Shown here one piece after another: positions 31,886-40,385 of a stretch of DNA of 64,000 bases. Where the stretch lies: NCBI RefSeq assembly GCF_029893345.1, contig NZ_JARXVE010000006.1, forward strand, positions 62,001-126,000. Reading direction: 5' to 3'. How positions within the stretch are numbered: position 1 is the first letter of the stretch; each line of letters opens with the position of its first letter. A model generated the notes under the pieces. It was given only the letters and a program-made list of their open reading frames with translations, was not told the DNA's origin and searched no databases. The translations under genes and the position numbers were made by a program. This DNA comes from Mycolicibacterium frederiksbergense. GTDB lineage: Bacteria; Actinomycetota; Actinomycetes; Mycobacteriales; Mycobacteriaceae.

Positions 31886-32539
31886 ATGACTGCCGCATCG
31901 ATACCGGAGAGCAGCGACGCCTCAGTCGGGTCCGCCCAGGCTCGTCGCAGCCGGGGGGACAGGCAGCGCGAGGCGATCGTGACGGCCGTGCGGGAACTGC
32001 TCGAGGATCAGTCGTTCGCCGATCTGTCGGTGAGCGCCATCAGTGAACGGGCCGGGGTGGCCCGATCGGGTTTCTACTTCTACTTCGATTCCAAGTACGC
32101 CGTGTTGGCGGTGATCCTGGCTGAGGCCATGGAGCAACTCGACACGCTGACCCACAACTTCGCGCCGCGCGGCCGCGGTGAATCTCCCGCGGCCTTCGCC
32201 AAGCGGATGGTCGGCAGCGCAGCGGCGGTGTTCGCCACCAACGATCCGATCATGTCGGCCTGCACCGTCGCGCAGAACACCGACGCTCAGATCCGGGATC
32301 TGATGAACGACGTCGAAGACGCGGTCATCGCCAAGATCGTCGGCGTGGTGGAAGGGGATGAGGGAGCGCATCCGATCTCCGAGGACATCCCGGCGCTGGT
32401 GCGAACCTTGACGTCGACCACCGCGATGGTGCTGGCGCATGACCCTGCGTTCATCGGCCGCGGCGAGGATCCGAAGCGCGCGATCGACGTGCTGGAGCGA
32501 CTGTGGCTCAACGCACTGTGGGGTGGACTGAGCGACTAG
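31886..32539 (+). CDS. TetR-family regulator (Rv3058c-like)
   Basis: A protein of 217 residues. The N-terminal helix-turn-helix has DLSVSAISERAGVARSGFYFYFDSKYAVL, with the FYFYF signature of the EthR-like branch. The remainder is the ligand-binding helical domain. It is divergent from cyp136 and 22 bp upstream of an SDR gene, the order expected from Rv3059-Rv3058c-Rv3057c. It probably represses cyp136 and the SDR through the palindrome at 31830. Confidence 0.92.
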   Translation: MTAASIPESSDASVGSAQARRSRGDRQREAIVTAVRELLEDQSFADLSVSAISERAGVARSGFYFYFDSKYAVLAVILAEAMEQLDTLTHNFAPRGRGESPAAFAKRMVGSAAAVFATNDPIMSACTVAQNTDAQIRDLMNDVEDAVIAKIVGVVEGDEGAHPISEDIPALVRTLTSTTAMVLAHDPAFIGRGEDPKRAIDVLERLWLNALWGGLSD

Positions 32540-32561
32540 CGTCACAGGTAAGGTCACCGCT

Positions 32562-33437
32562 ATGGCGCAGGGGAGCGACGCCCGGGGCAACTTTCGGGCG
32601 AAGAGATGTTTGATCACGGGTGCGGCCAGCGGCATCGGCCGGGCGACCGCACTGGCCCTCGCGGCCCAGGGTGCTGAGCTGTACCTGACCGATCGCGACG
32701 GCGAAGGACTGGCGCGGACCGTCGAGGATGCGCGCGCACTGGGCGCACAGGTGCCCGAACATCGGGCCCTGGACATCTCGGACTACGACGAGGTCGCGAA
32801 GTTCGCCGCTGACATCCATGCCGCGCATCCCGCGATGGACGTGGTGATGAATATCGCCGGGGTATCGGCATGGGGCACGGTGGACAAGCTCACCCACCAG
32901 CACTGGCGATCGATGATCGACATCAACCTGATGGGCCCGATCCACGTGATCGAGACCTTCGTGCCGCCAATGGTCGCGGCCCGCAAGGGTGGGCATCTGG
33001 TCAATGTGTCCTCGGCGGCAGGCATTGTCGCGCTGCCCTGGCACAGCGCCTACAGCGCAAGCAAATACGGGCTTCGGGGGTTGAGCGAAGTCCTGCGTTT
33101 CGATCTGGCGCGGTACCGGATCGGCGTATCGGTTGTGGTGCCCGGTGCGGTGAAAACCGGTCTGGTGCAGACCGTTCAGATCGCCGGGGTGGACCGCGAG
33201 GATCCCAATGTGCAGAAGTGGGTAGACCGGTTCGCCGGGCACGCCGTCTCGCCGGAAAGGGCGGCCGCCAAGATCCTCGGTGGGATGCAGCGCAATCGTT
33301 TCCTGATCTACACCTCGGGTGACATCCGGGCGTTGTACGCGTTCAAGCGCGTCGCGTGGTGGCCCTACAGTCTGGCGATGCGCCAGGCCAACGTGTTGTT
33401 CACCCGAGCATTGCGACCGAAAACCGGGCAGCCCTAA
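32562..33437 (+). CDS. SDR-family oxidoreductase (Rv3057c-like)
   Basis: A classical short-chain dehydrogenase of 291 residues. It has the GAASGIGRA cofactor loop, NIAGVSAWG, the catalytic Ser in VSSAAGI and YSASK at about 162. The C-terminus is longer than in typical SDRs, with a basic aromatic segment FKRVAWWPYSLAMRQ that could associate with the membrane. It is in the TetR operon beside cyp136 and converges on the AAA ATPase gene with a 4-bp overlap of 3' ends. The substrate is unknown; a lipophilic alcohol is plausible from the context. Confidence 0.92.
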   Translation: MAQGSDARGNFRAKRCLITGAASGIGRATALALAAQGAELYLTDRDGEGLARTVEDARALGAQVPEHRALDISDYDEVAKFAADIHAAHPAMDVVMNIAGVSAWGTVDKLTHQHWRSMIDINLMGPIHVIETFVPPMVAARKGGHLVNVSSAAGIVALPWHSAYSASKYGLRGLSEVLRFDLARYRIGVSVVVPGAVKTGLVQTVQIAGVDREDPNVQKWVDRFAGHAVSPERAAAKILGGMQRNRFLIYTSGDIRALYAFKRVAWWPYSLAMRQANVLFTRALRPKTGQP

Positions 33438-34612
33438 CGTTTTCCCCAGTGCCAGGAGGGTGTGTTGAGCATGCCCAACCCGGCCACCTTGGTCTCACCC
33501 CACTGTTTGTAGAGCTCCACTTCGATCGCGGTGCTCCGCTGCTCATCGGCGACCGGGGTGGTCTCCAGGAAGTCCAGCAGCGCACGCGAATGGGTCACCA
33601 CCACTACCTGCGTCTGCTTCGCGGCGGCGCGGATGAGTGAGGCCAGCGGCCGGACCAGGTCGGGGTGCAATGACGTCTCCGGCTCATTGAGCACCATGAG
33701 TGACGGCGGCCGCGGACTGGCCAAGGCCGTCGCCCACAGCAGGAAGCGCAGTGTGCCGTCGGATAATTCGGTGGCACGTAACGGTCGCAGCATGCCGCGT
33801 TGACGCAGTTGCAGATCGAACAGACCGTCGTTGACCGCCACCGAGATGGTGGCGCCATCGAATGCGTCGGCCACCGCGCGGGCGAGATCGTCGAACGTTG
33901 TCTCGACGATCGTCTGGACCGCCGCGGCCAGATCCGAGCCGTCATCGGCGAGCACGGGGGTTCGGGTACCGACATGGGGCTGGCGGGCGGGCGCGCCGGC
34001 ATCAACCCGGAACCCGTCGTAGAACCGCCAGTCGCGCAGCCGGTCCGACACCGCCGACAGTTCCGGAAGCACGTCCGGGTGTGCGTATTCGGCGAGCACG
34101 CTGTGGTAGGAGGGCAGCGAACGGGTCAGCTCATCGAAACCCCGCCCGGACTGCGCGGCGGCCTCGGCGTATTCCCGGGTACGACGCACCAACGCCGAAC
34201 TGGAGCGCAACACAGGTCCGGCGAACACCACCTCCCGCTTGATCTCCGGATCCCGCGCGAACGCCGACGGCTCGCCACCCGATCCAGCCATCTGCGGCAG
34301 TCCGAGGTCGACAAGATAGCCGAAATCGTCTGCGGCGAAGCCGAGTTCGAGCGATATCGGGCGGGTCCGAACGGTGCCCTGGGCGTGTTTGGACGGTCGC
34401 TCGGGGCCCGCCCACAGCACGGACTGCAGGCCACCTTCGCGGGCAAGCGATCCGATCACCTGCCCCCGCCCACAGTCGGCCAGCAGCCGCAGCGCGCGGT
34501 AGATCGAGGACTTGCCGGTGCCGTTGGCGCCGGTGACCACGGTGAGGTCGGTCAGTGGCAGGATGATCTCCCGCAGCGAGCGGTAGCCCCGAATTGCGAC
34601 GGTCTGCAGCAT
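33434..34612 (-). CDS. AAA/ABC-type ATPase (RecF/OLD-like, COG4637 type)
   Basis: A predicted DNA-metabolism-type ATPase of 392 residues. Walker A is GANGTGKSS at about residue 30, the ABC signature region is ELSDGTLRFLLWA, and Walker B reads LMVLNEPETSLHP with Asn where Asp is usual. The His switch is VVVVTHSRALLDF. No nuclease (TOPRIM) domain follows, unlike OLD proteins. ATG 34612 was chosen because the protein start MLQTVAIRGYRSLREI is the family N-terminus. It lies 10 bp behind dinB2 and probably shares its transcript; from memory, no such gene lies between Rv3056 and Rv3057c in M. tuberculosis. Confidence 0.88.
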   Translation of the reverse strand: MLQTVAIRGYRSLREIILPLTDLTVVTGANGTGKSSIYRALRLLADCGRGQVIGSLAREGGLQSVLWAGPERPSKHAQGTVRTRPISLELGFAADDFGYLVDLGLPQMAGSGGEPSAFARDPEIKREVVFAGPVLRSSSALVRRTREYAEAAAQSGRGFDELTRSLPSYHSVLAEYAHPDVLPELSAVSDRLRDWRFYDGFRVDAGAPARQPHVGTRTPVLADDGSDLAAAVQTIVETTFDDLARAVADAFDGATISVAVNDGLFDLQLRQRGMLRPLRATELSDGTLRFLLWATALASPRPPSLMVLNEPETSLHPDLVRPLASLIRAAAKQTQVVVVTHSRALLDFLETTPVADEQRSTAIEVELYKQWGETKVAGLGMLNTPSWHWGKR

Positions 34613-34622
34613 GGTGTCGAGG

Positions 34623-35744
34623 TTATTGGCCGGTACTGACAGCGGGGCCGGCGGATTCGACCGGGTCCATCGCCAGCTCCAGGCGTACACCGAGCAGGCG
34701 GATGGGGCGGTCCAGTTCAAACTGATCCAACACGGCCAGAGCGGTGTCGGTGATGCGGCCAATGTCGATGCCGGGCTCTGGCAACTTGCGAATCTTGGTG
34801 CGGGTGTAGAACGTGCTGGTGCGAACCGTCACCGCCACCCGGGTGACGATGCGTCCCTGCTCGACCACTTCGTCCAGGGTGCGCCGGGTCAGCTCCCGGA
34901 TCGCGGCATCGATCTCGGTGCGTTCGGTGAGGTCCTTGGCGAAGGTGACGACGTGACTGCGTGACCGCGGAATCCACGGCTCGGAGCTGACCTCCGTGTC
35001 GCCGCCGCCCTTGGCCAGCAACAGGATCCACAGTCCGGTAGTCGGCCCAAAGGCCGCGGTGAGCACCGTGGCGTCGGTCGCGGCGAGATCGGCCACCGTG
35101 TCGATACCCAGTGCGGCAAGCTTTTTGGTGGTCTTGGGCCCGACGCCCCACAGCGCATCGGTCGGCCGGTCACCCATCACCGACATCCAGTTGGCCTCGG
35201 TGAGCACGTAGACACCTGGCGCCTGATCTGCTCCTCGTGTGCGCTCTGGCTGATTTGCTCCTCGCGTGCGCAGCGGCTTGGCCAGCCCGGTCGCCACCTT
35301 GGCACGTTGTTTGTTGTCGCTGATCCCCACCGAACAGGACAGCCCGGTCTCGGCGGCGATCACGGTGCGGATACGTTCGGCCAACTCCACCGGGTCGGTC
35401 ACCTCGGCGCCCAGATAGGCCTCGTCCCAGCCCCACACCTCCAGCGGATACCCGAGATCGCGCAGCAGGCCCATCACCTGTTCGGAGGCCGCGTCGTAGG
35501 CGTCGGGGTCGGACGGCAGGAACGTGGCGTCCGGGCATTTGCGCGCCGCGGTGCGCAGCGGCATCCCGGCGTGCACGCCGAACTCGCGTGCCTGATACGA
35601 CGCGCAGGTGACCACCTTGCGGGGTTCGGTGGGGTCGCCGCTACCGCCGACGATTACCGGTAGGCCTTGTAGTTCGGGGTGGCGGCGCAGCTCCACCGAG
35701 GCCAGGAACTGGTCCAGGTCGACATGCAGCACCCAGGCGGTCAT
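34623..35744 (-). CDS. dinB2: DNA polymerase IV (Y-family), DinB2
   Basis: A translesion polymerase of 373 residues. It has HVDLDQFLASVELRR with the catalytic Asp pair, the YQAREFGV loop, GWDEAYLG for the second acidic site, and the little-finger domain at the C-terminus. The C-terminal tail is short, with no obvious clamp-binding QxxLF end. A 27-bp tandem repeat at 35223-35272 adds the residues RTRGANQPE and RTRGADQAP after AKPL, which is absent from the M. tuberculosis protein as remembered. It is the middle gene of a TetR-dinB2-ATPase run. Confidence 0.93.
   Translation of the reverse strand: MTAWVLHVDLDQFLASVELRRHPELQGLPVIVGGSGDPTEPRKVVTCASYQAREFGVHAGMPLRTAARKCPDATFLPSDPDAYDAASEQVMGLLRDLGYPLEVWGWDEAYLGAEVTDPVELAERIRTVIAAETGLSCSVGISDNKQRAKVATGLAKPLRTRGANQPERTRGADQAPGVYVLTEANWMSVMGDRPTDALWGVGPKTTKKLAALGIDTVADLAATDATVLTAAFGPTTGLWILLLAKGGGDTEVSSEPWIPRSRSHVVTFAKDLTERTEIDAAIRELTRRTLDEVVEQGRIVTRVAVTVRTSTFYTRTKIRKLPEPGIDIGRITDTALAVLDQFELDRPIRLLGVRLELAMDPVESAGPAVSTGQ
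35223..35272. repeat. 27-bp in-frame tandem repeat inside dinB2
   Basis: Two units, beginning CTGATCTGCTCCTCG (35223) and CTGATTTGCTCCTCG (35250) on the + strand, have a 27-bp period and 20 of 23 identical bases. They encode RTRG-A-N/D-Q twice in the minus-strand protein between the palm and the YVLTEANW region. The reading frame is preserved. Confidence 0.85.
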
Positions 35745-35748
35745 CGCA

Positions 35749-36357
35749 TCAGCTGCCGCACAACTTGCTGGCGGTAGCCGCCCAGGCGGCGTCGAGTTCG
35801 TCGAGACTGCGACCGCGGTCATCGAGCTGGTGTGCCACGTAGTCCGGGTCCAGCAGTGCGATCAGGGCATCGGCCTGGGCGTCGAGATCGCCTGTGGTGC
35901 CTGCGGTTTCGAGCAGCATCCGGACATGTGCGCGGTGCAGGCCGGCCGGTCCGGTGTAGCGCATCCGCGGATCGCGGATCGCGTCGGACAGGAGTGCCTG
36001 ATGGCGGTGCACGAACTGCAGCCGGTCGCGGCCGTAGGCGAGCAGGCGCTGCAGCGGCGGGGCTCCCGGGCCCAGTGGCGGCGGGCCGAACATGAACGCT
36101 TCCTGTTCGACCTTCTCGTCCTCGTCGAGCAGGACCAGCATCAACCCGGCGCGGCTGCCGAACCGGCGGAACACTGTGCCTTTCCCGACGCCGGCGGCCG
36201 CCGCGATCTCGTCGATGCTGACCGCATCGGGTCCGCGCTCGGCAATCAACCGACGTGAGGCATCGAGGATCAGGGCGCGGTTTCGGGCGGCATCGCCGCG
36301 CTCTTGTGGCACCAGGTCGGTGCCCGCGAGCCGGGTCGGGCGATCAGAGGCGGGCAC
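35749..36357 (-). CDS. TetR-family regulator (Rv3055-like)
   Basis: A protein of 202 residues. The N-terminal DNA-binding domain contains AVSIDEIAAAAGVGKGTVFRRFGSRAGL. The C-terminal domain is a TetR ligand-binding fold with the SDAIRDPRMRY stretch. It is divergent from the FMN reductase gene, with an exact palindrome at 36384-36403 between them, and its stop lies 4 bp before the dinB2 start. It probably represses the reductase and its own operon. Confidence 0.92.
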   Translation of the reverse strand: MPASDRPTRLAGTDLVPQERGDAARNRALILDASRRLIAERGPDAVSIDEIAAAAGVGKGTVFRRFGSRAGLMLVLLDEDEKVEQEAFMFGPPPLGPGAPPLQRLLAYGRDRLQFVHRHQALLSDAIRDPRMRYTGPAGLHRAHVRMLLETAGTTGDLDAQADALIALLDPDYVAHQLDDRGRSLDELDAAWAATASKLCGS

Positions 36358-36383
36358 AACTGCACTTTAACTCAGGCGGAATT

Positions 36384-36403
36384 AATCGGACTGCAGTCCG
36401 GTT
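36384..36403. promoter_or_regulatory. 20-bp near-perfect palindrome, candidate TetR operator
   Basis: AATCGGACTGCAGTCCGGTT is symmetric except for one base pair; the 14-bp core is perfect. It lies between the divergent TetR and FMN-reductase genes. Confidence 0.7.
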
Positions 36404-36445
36404 GAATGATGCGACGATCGGCTGAGACGAACAAGGAGTGTGGAT

Positions 36446-36988
36446 ATGGCTGGCATCAAGGTGCTGGTTCTAGTGGGAAGCCTGCGTGCGGCGTCGATCA
36501 ACCGGCAGCTCGCCGAGCTCTCGGTGGAGCAGGCGCCCGACGGGGTGGATCTGCGGATCTTCGATCGGCTGGGAGAGCTTCCGTTCTATAACGAGGACAT
36601 CGACACCCCGGAGGTGGCCGAGCCCGTGGTCGCACTTCGGGAGGCCGCTGCCGGAGCCGACGCTGCCCTGGTCGTCACGCCCGAATACAACGGCAGCATC
36701 CCGGGCGTCCTGAAAAACGCCATCGACTGGCTGTCGCGGCCGTGGGGGGACGGTGCGCTCAAGGACAAGCCGCTGGCGGTGGTTGGTGCCGCTCTGGGGC
36801 AGTACGGCGGCGTGTGGGCGCACGACGAGACCCGCAAGTCGTTCGGCATCGCCGGGCCCCGGGTCGTTGAGGACCTCAAGCTGTCGGTGCCGTCCAAGAC
36901 ACTCGACGGCAAGCATCCCCGGGAGAATGACGAGGTCGCTGCGAGCCTGCGGGACATCGTCGGCAAGCTCGCCGCCGAGGTCGACTGA
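36446..36988 (+). CDS. NADPH-dependent FMN reductase (Rv3054c-like)
   Basis: A flavodoxin-like reductase of 180 residues. The phosphate-binding loop is GSLRAASINRQLAE, then VVTPEYNGSIPGVLKNAIDWLSRP, the signature of the FMN-red family. ATG 36446 has AAGGAG upstream; GTG 36440 is the alternative. It would reduce quinones, azo compounds or free flavin. A terminator hairpin follows at 37038. Confidence 0.93.
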   Translation: MAGIKVLVLVGSLRAASINRQLAELSVEQAPDGVDLRIFDRLGELPFYNEDIDTPEVAEPVVALREAAAGADAALVVTPEYNGSIPGVLKNAIDWLSRPWGDGALKDKPLAVVGAALGQYGGVWAHDETRKSFGIAGPRVVEDLKLSVPSKTLDGKHPRENDEVAASLRDIVGKLAAEVD

Positions 36989-37037
36989 CGGGCCGTCTGG
37001 GCTTTTGCCGTCAGCTCTGGTTTCGGGCAGAATTCTC

Positions 37038-37077
37038 GCCGCCGGCTGGGTCGAACCGACCCGGCCGGCGGCTTTGC
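37038..37077 (+). terminator. Intrinsic terminator after the FMN reductase
   Basis: A 15-bp stem (GCCGCCGGCTGGGTC with GACCCGGCCGGCGGC, one mismatch, 5-base loop) is followed by TTTGCTAT. It lies 50 bp after the stop codon. Confidence 0.85.
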
Positions 37078-37145
37078 TATAGGGGGATGGACCGAATCGC
37101 CGCGGGGCCGAGATGTCGGTGGCTGGTGGTAGATCTAGTGGTGCG

Positions 37146-37181
37146 GCGCGACACGCCCCCACGGTGGTAGCGCGACACGCC
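37146..37181. repeat. Short direct repeat GCGCGACACGCC, 24-bp period
   Basis: GCGCGACACGCC occurs at 37146 and again at 37170, each preceded by GTGGTGCG/GTGGTA. It lies upstream of the nrd promoter region. No function is recognised. Confidence 0.7.
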
Positions 37182-37264
37182 GTGACGGCGGCGGCTAGCA
37201 AGGTGACGACCTGGGAATTTCAGAAATGTTATTCAGAACATCTTGTATGACTTCGTCCTTCGGG

Positions 37265-37280
37265 CCACTAGGTGTAGTGT
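37265..37280. promoter_or_regulatory. NrdR-type box upstream of nrdHIE
   Basis: CCACTAGGTGTAGTGT matches the NrdR consensus at about 12 of 16 positions and has perfect CACTA/TAGTG arms. NrdR is the ATP/dATP-sensing repressor of ribonucleotide reductase genes. Usually two boxes occur about 31 bp apart; only one clear copy is seen here. Confidence 0.65.
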
Positions 37281-37491
37281 CTTGGAGACCGACAGGCCAC
37301 CGCAGTTCGGGAGCCAGTCGGAGCGCAGCGAATCCGGCTGAGTCGGTTTCAGGACTAGCCGGACAGCGGCTTCGACGGGCCGGAATTTTGGCGGCCCGAA
37401 GGTCGCTGAACTTCAGCGAGACGCACGAACCGACCAGTTGCCAGTCAGCTGTCTAGTTTTTTCACTTACCGCAAGAGGAGCCGTACCGCAG
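37281..37491 (+). promoter_or_regulatory. Long, GC-rich leader of the nrdHIE operon
   Basis: About 210 nt between the NrdR-type box and the nrdH start hold no gene. Several complementary segments are visible (CCGAC/GTCGG; CGGGCC/GGCCCG around 37377-37396; CTGAACTTCAG at 37407). It could be a structured RNA leader. It does not match the cobalamin riboswitch B12 box by eye. Confidence 0.35.
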
Positions 37492-37731
37492 ATGACCGTC
37501 ACCGTGTACACCAAGCCCGCATGCGTGCAGTGCAACGCCACCTACAAGGCGCTGGAAAAGCAGGGCATCGCCTACGAGAAGGTCGACATCAGCCTCGACG
37601 ACGAGGCGCGTGACTACGTCCTGGCGCTCGGCTACCTGCAGGCCCCCGTTGTGGTGGCCGGCACCGAACACTGGTCGGGTTTCCGTCCCGATCGCATCAA
37701 GGCGCTCAGCGCGGTCGCAGCGAGCGCGTAA
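37492..37731 (+). CDS. nrdH: Glutaredoxin-like protein NrdH
   Basis: A small thioredoxin-fold electron donor for class Ib ribonucleotide reductase, 79 residues. The redox motif is CVQC near the N-terminus (TKPACVQCNATYKAL), and the conserved WSGFRPDRI end that contacts thioredoxin reductase is present. It is the first gene of the nrdH-nrdI-nrdE operon; ATG 37492 is preceded by GAGGAG. Confidence 0.97.
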   Translation: MTVTVYTKPACVQCNATYKALEKQGIAYEKVDISLDDEARDYVLALGYLQAPVVVAGTEHWSGFRPDRIKALSAVAASA

Positions 37732-37770
37732 CCGGAGGTCATCACAACGCGGAGAGGATTGGGGGACAGG

Positions 37771-38223
37771 ATGAGCCACCTCGTCTATTTCTCCAGTGTT
37801 TCGGAAAACACCCACCGCTTCGTCGAGAAGCTGGAGTGGCCGGAAGGCCGCGTCGCCCGGATCCCGCTGCACGGCCGTATCGAGGTGGACGAACCGTTCG
37901 TTCTGATCCTGCCCACCTACGGCGGCGGCCGTGCCACCCCCAACATCAATGACGGTGGCTATGTGCCCAAGCAGGTCATTGCCTTTCTCAACAATGAACA
38001 CAATCGGTCGTTGATCCGCGGCGTCATCGCCGCGGGTAACAACAATTTCGGCGCCGAGTTCGCCTACGCGGGCGATGTGGTCTCCCGCAAGTGCGGCGTG
38101 CCGTACCTGTATCGCTTTGAACTCATGGGCACCCCGGACGACGTCGCCGCCGTCCGGGCGGGCCTAGAAGACTTTTGGAAGGACCAGACGTGTCAGCAAC
38201 CGTCGCAGCTGCAGAGCCTGTAA
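37771..38223 (+). CDS. nrdI: Flavodoxin-like NrdI
   Basis: A flavodoxin of 150 residues that supplies the oxidant for assembling the manganese tyrosyl radical in NrdF. The FMN loop YFSSVSENTHRFVEKL is N-terminal, and PTYGGG and AAGNNNFGAEF, typical of NrdI, follow. It overlaps the start of nrdE by 34 bp. ATG 37771 follows GGGGGACAGG. Confidence 0.97.
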   Translation: MSHLVYFSSVSENTHRFVEKLEWPEGRVARIPLHGRIEVDEPFVLILPTYGGGRATPNINDGGYVPKQVIAFLNNEHNRSLIRGVIAAGNNNFGAEFAYAGDVVSRKCGVPYLYRFELMGTPDDVAAVRAGLEDFWKDQTCQQPSQLQSL

Positions 38224-40358
38224 CCGCCGGCGCGCACGCGCTTCCGGGCGAAACGGATTACCACGCGCTCAACGCGATGCTGAATCTGTATGACGCCGAC
38301 GGCAAGATTCAGTTCGACAAGGATGTGCTCGCCGCACGTGAGTACTTCCTGCAGCACGTCAACCAGAACACGGTGTTCTTCCACAATCAGGACGAGAAGC
38401 TCGATTACCTGATCCAGAAGGAGTACTACGAGCGCGAGGTGCTCGATCAGTACAGCCGCAACTTCGTCAAGGAGCTGCTGGATCGCGCCTTCGCCAAGAA
38501 GTTCCGCTTTCCGACCTTCCTGGGCGCGTTCAAGTACTACACGTCCTACACGCTGAAAACTTTCGACGGGAAGCGCTACCTGGAGCGCTTCGAGGACCGC
38601 GTGGTGATGGTCGCGCTGACCCTGGCCGCCGGTGACACCACGTTGGCCGAGCAGCTGGTCGACGAGATCATCGACGGCCGGTTCCAGCCGGCCACCCCGA
38701 CGTTCCTGAACTCGGGTAAGAAGCAGCGCGGCGAGCCGGTGTCCTGCTTCCTGCTGCGCATCGAGGACAACATGGAGTCCATCGGGCGCTCCATCAACTC
38801 GGCCCTGCAGCTGTCCAAGCGCGGAGGCGGTGTTGCCTTGCTGCTCACCAACATTCGTGAGCACGGCGCACCGATCAAAAACATCGAGAACCAGAGCTCG
38901 GGCGTCATCCCGATCATGAAGCTGCTGGAGGATTCGTTCTCCTACGCCAATCAGCTCGGCGCCCGTCAGGGTGCGGGTGCGGTGTACCTGCACGCCCACC
39001 ATCCCGACATCTACCGGTTCTTGGACACCAAGCGGGAGAACGCCGACGAGAAGATCCGGATCAAGACGCTGTCGCTGGGCGTGGTGATCCCGGACATCAC
39101 CTTCGAGCTGGCCAAGAAGAACGAGGACATGTACCTGTTCTCGCCGTACGACGTGGAGCGCGTCTACGGGGTGCCGTTCGCCGACATCTCGGTCACCGAG
39201 AAGTACCACGAGATGGTCAACGATGCGCGGATCCACAAGACCAAGATCAAGGCGCGCGAGTTCTTCCAGACGCTGGCCGAGCTGCAGTTCGAGTCGGGCT
39301 ACCCGTACATCATGTACGAGGACACGGTGAACCGGGCCAACCCGATCGCCGGCAAGATCACTCACTCCAACCTGTGCTCGGAGATCCTGCAGGTCTCCAC
39401 CGCGTCGGAGTTCAATGACGATCTGTCCTATTCCAAGGTGGGCAAGGACATTTCGTGCAACCTCGGCTCGCTCAACATCGCCAAGACGATGGACTCGCCG
39501 GACTTCGCGCGGACCATCGAGGTGTCCATCCGGGCGCTGACCGCGGTGAGCGATCAGACCCACATCTACTCGGTGCCCTCGATCGAGCAGGGCAACAACA
39601 GCTCGCATGCCATCGGTTTGGGGCAGATGAACCTGCACGGTTACCTGGCCCGGGAGCGGATCCATTACGGGTCCGAAGAAGGCATCGACTTCACCAACAT
39701 CTACTTCTACACCGTGTTGTTCCACGCCCTGCGGGCGTCGAATCTCATTGCGATCGAACGTGGTACCCGTTTCGGTGGGTTCGAGGACTCCAAGTACGCC
39801 TCTGGCGAGTTCTTCGACAAGTACACCGATCAGGTGTGGGAGCCTGCCACCGACAAGGTCCGGCAGATCTTCGCCGATGCGGGCATTCACATTCCGACGC
39901 AGGACGACTGGAAGCAGTTGAAGGAGTCGGTGCAGAAGCACGGCATCTACAACCAGAACCTGCAGGCGGTCCCGCCGACCGGGTCGATCTCCTACATCAA
40001 CCATTCGACGTCCTCGATCCACCCGGTGGCGTCCAAGATCGAGATCCGTAAGGAAGGCAAGATCGGCCGGGTCTACTACCCGGCGCCGTATCTGACCAAC
40101 GACAACCTGGAGTACTACCAGGACGCGTATGAGATCGGCTACGAGAAGATCATCGACACCTACGCCGCGGCCACCCAGCACGTGGATCAGGGGCTGAGTC
40201 TGACGTTGTTCTTCAAGGACACCGCCGACACCCGCGAGGTCAACAAGGCGCAGATCTACGCCTGGCGCAAGGGCATCAAGACGCTGTACTACATCCGGCT
40301 TCGCCAGATGGCGCTGCAAGGCACTGAGGTCGAAAATTGCGTCAGCTGCATGTTGTGA
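38190..40358 (+). CDS. nrdE: Class Ib ribonucleotide reductase large subunit NrdE
   Basis: The catalytic alpha subunit that reduces ribonucleoside diphosphates, 722 residues. GTG 38190 is inside nrdI and has GGAAGGA upstream. The disulfide/active-site motifs PVSCFLLR, NLCSEIL and the conserved PTGSISYINHSTSSIHP are present, and the C-terminal redox pair that NrdH reduces is CVSC in ENCVSCML. The protein is intact to the last residue, although a homing-endonuclease-like gene starts 28 bp after the stop. In M. tuberculosis, from memory, the TetR-monooxygenase-nrdF2 genes follow directly; here they are about 16 kb away. Confidence 0.97.
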   Translation: MSATVAAAEPVTAGAHALPGETDYHALNAMLNLYDADGKIQFDKDVLAAREYFLQHVNQNTVFFHNQDEKLDYLIQKEYYEREVLDQYSRNFVKELLDRAFAKKFRFPTFLGAFKYYTSYTLKTFDGKRYLERFEDRVVMVALTLAAGDTTLAEQLVDEIIDGRFQPATPTFLNSGKKQRGEPVSCFLLRIEDNMESIGRSINSALQLSKRGGGVALLLTNIREHGAPIKNIENQSSGVIPIMKLLEDSFSYANQLGARQGAGAVYLHAHHPDIYRFLDTKRENADEKIRIKTLSLGVVIPDITFELAKKNEDMYLFSPYDVERVYGVPFADISVTEKYHEMVNDARIHKTKIKAREFFQTLAELQFESGYPYIMYEDTVNRANPIAGKITHSNLCSEILQVSTASEFNDDLSYSKVGKDISCNLGSLNIAKTMDSPDFARTIEVSIRALTAVSDQTHIYSVPSIEQGNNSSHAIGLGQMNLHGYLARERIHYGSEEGIDFTNIYFYTVLFHALRASNLIAIERGTRFGGFEDSKYASGEFFDKYTDQVWEPATDKVRQIFADAGIHIPTQDDWKQLKESVQKHGIYNQNLQAVPPTGSISYINHSTSSIHPVASKIEIRKEGKIGRVYYPAPYLTNDNLEYYQDAYEIGYEKIIDTYAAATQHVDQGLSLTLFFKDTADTREVNKAQIYAWRKGIKTLYYIRLRQMALQGTEVENCVSCML

Positions 40359-40385
40359 CGACTCGTCGCTGACGGCGCGGATTCC

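Noticed and set aside
37281..37491. Cobalamin riboswitch in front of nrdH
   Set aside because: The AGCCxGGAGACC-type B12 box and the expected GCCACTG core were not found in order; only weak complementary segments are present.
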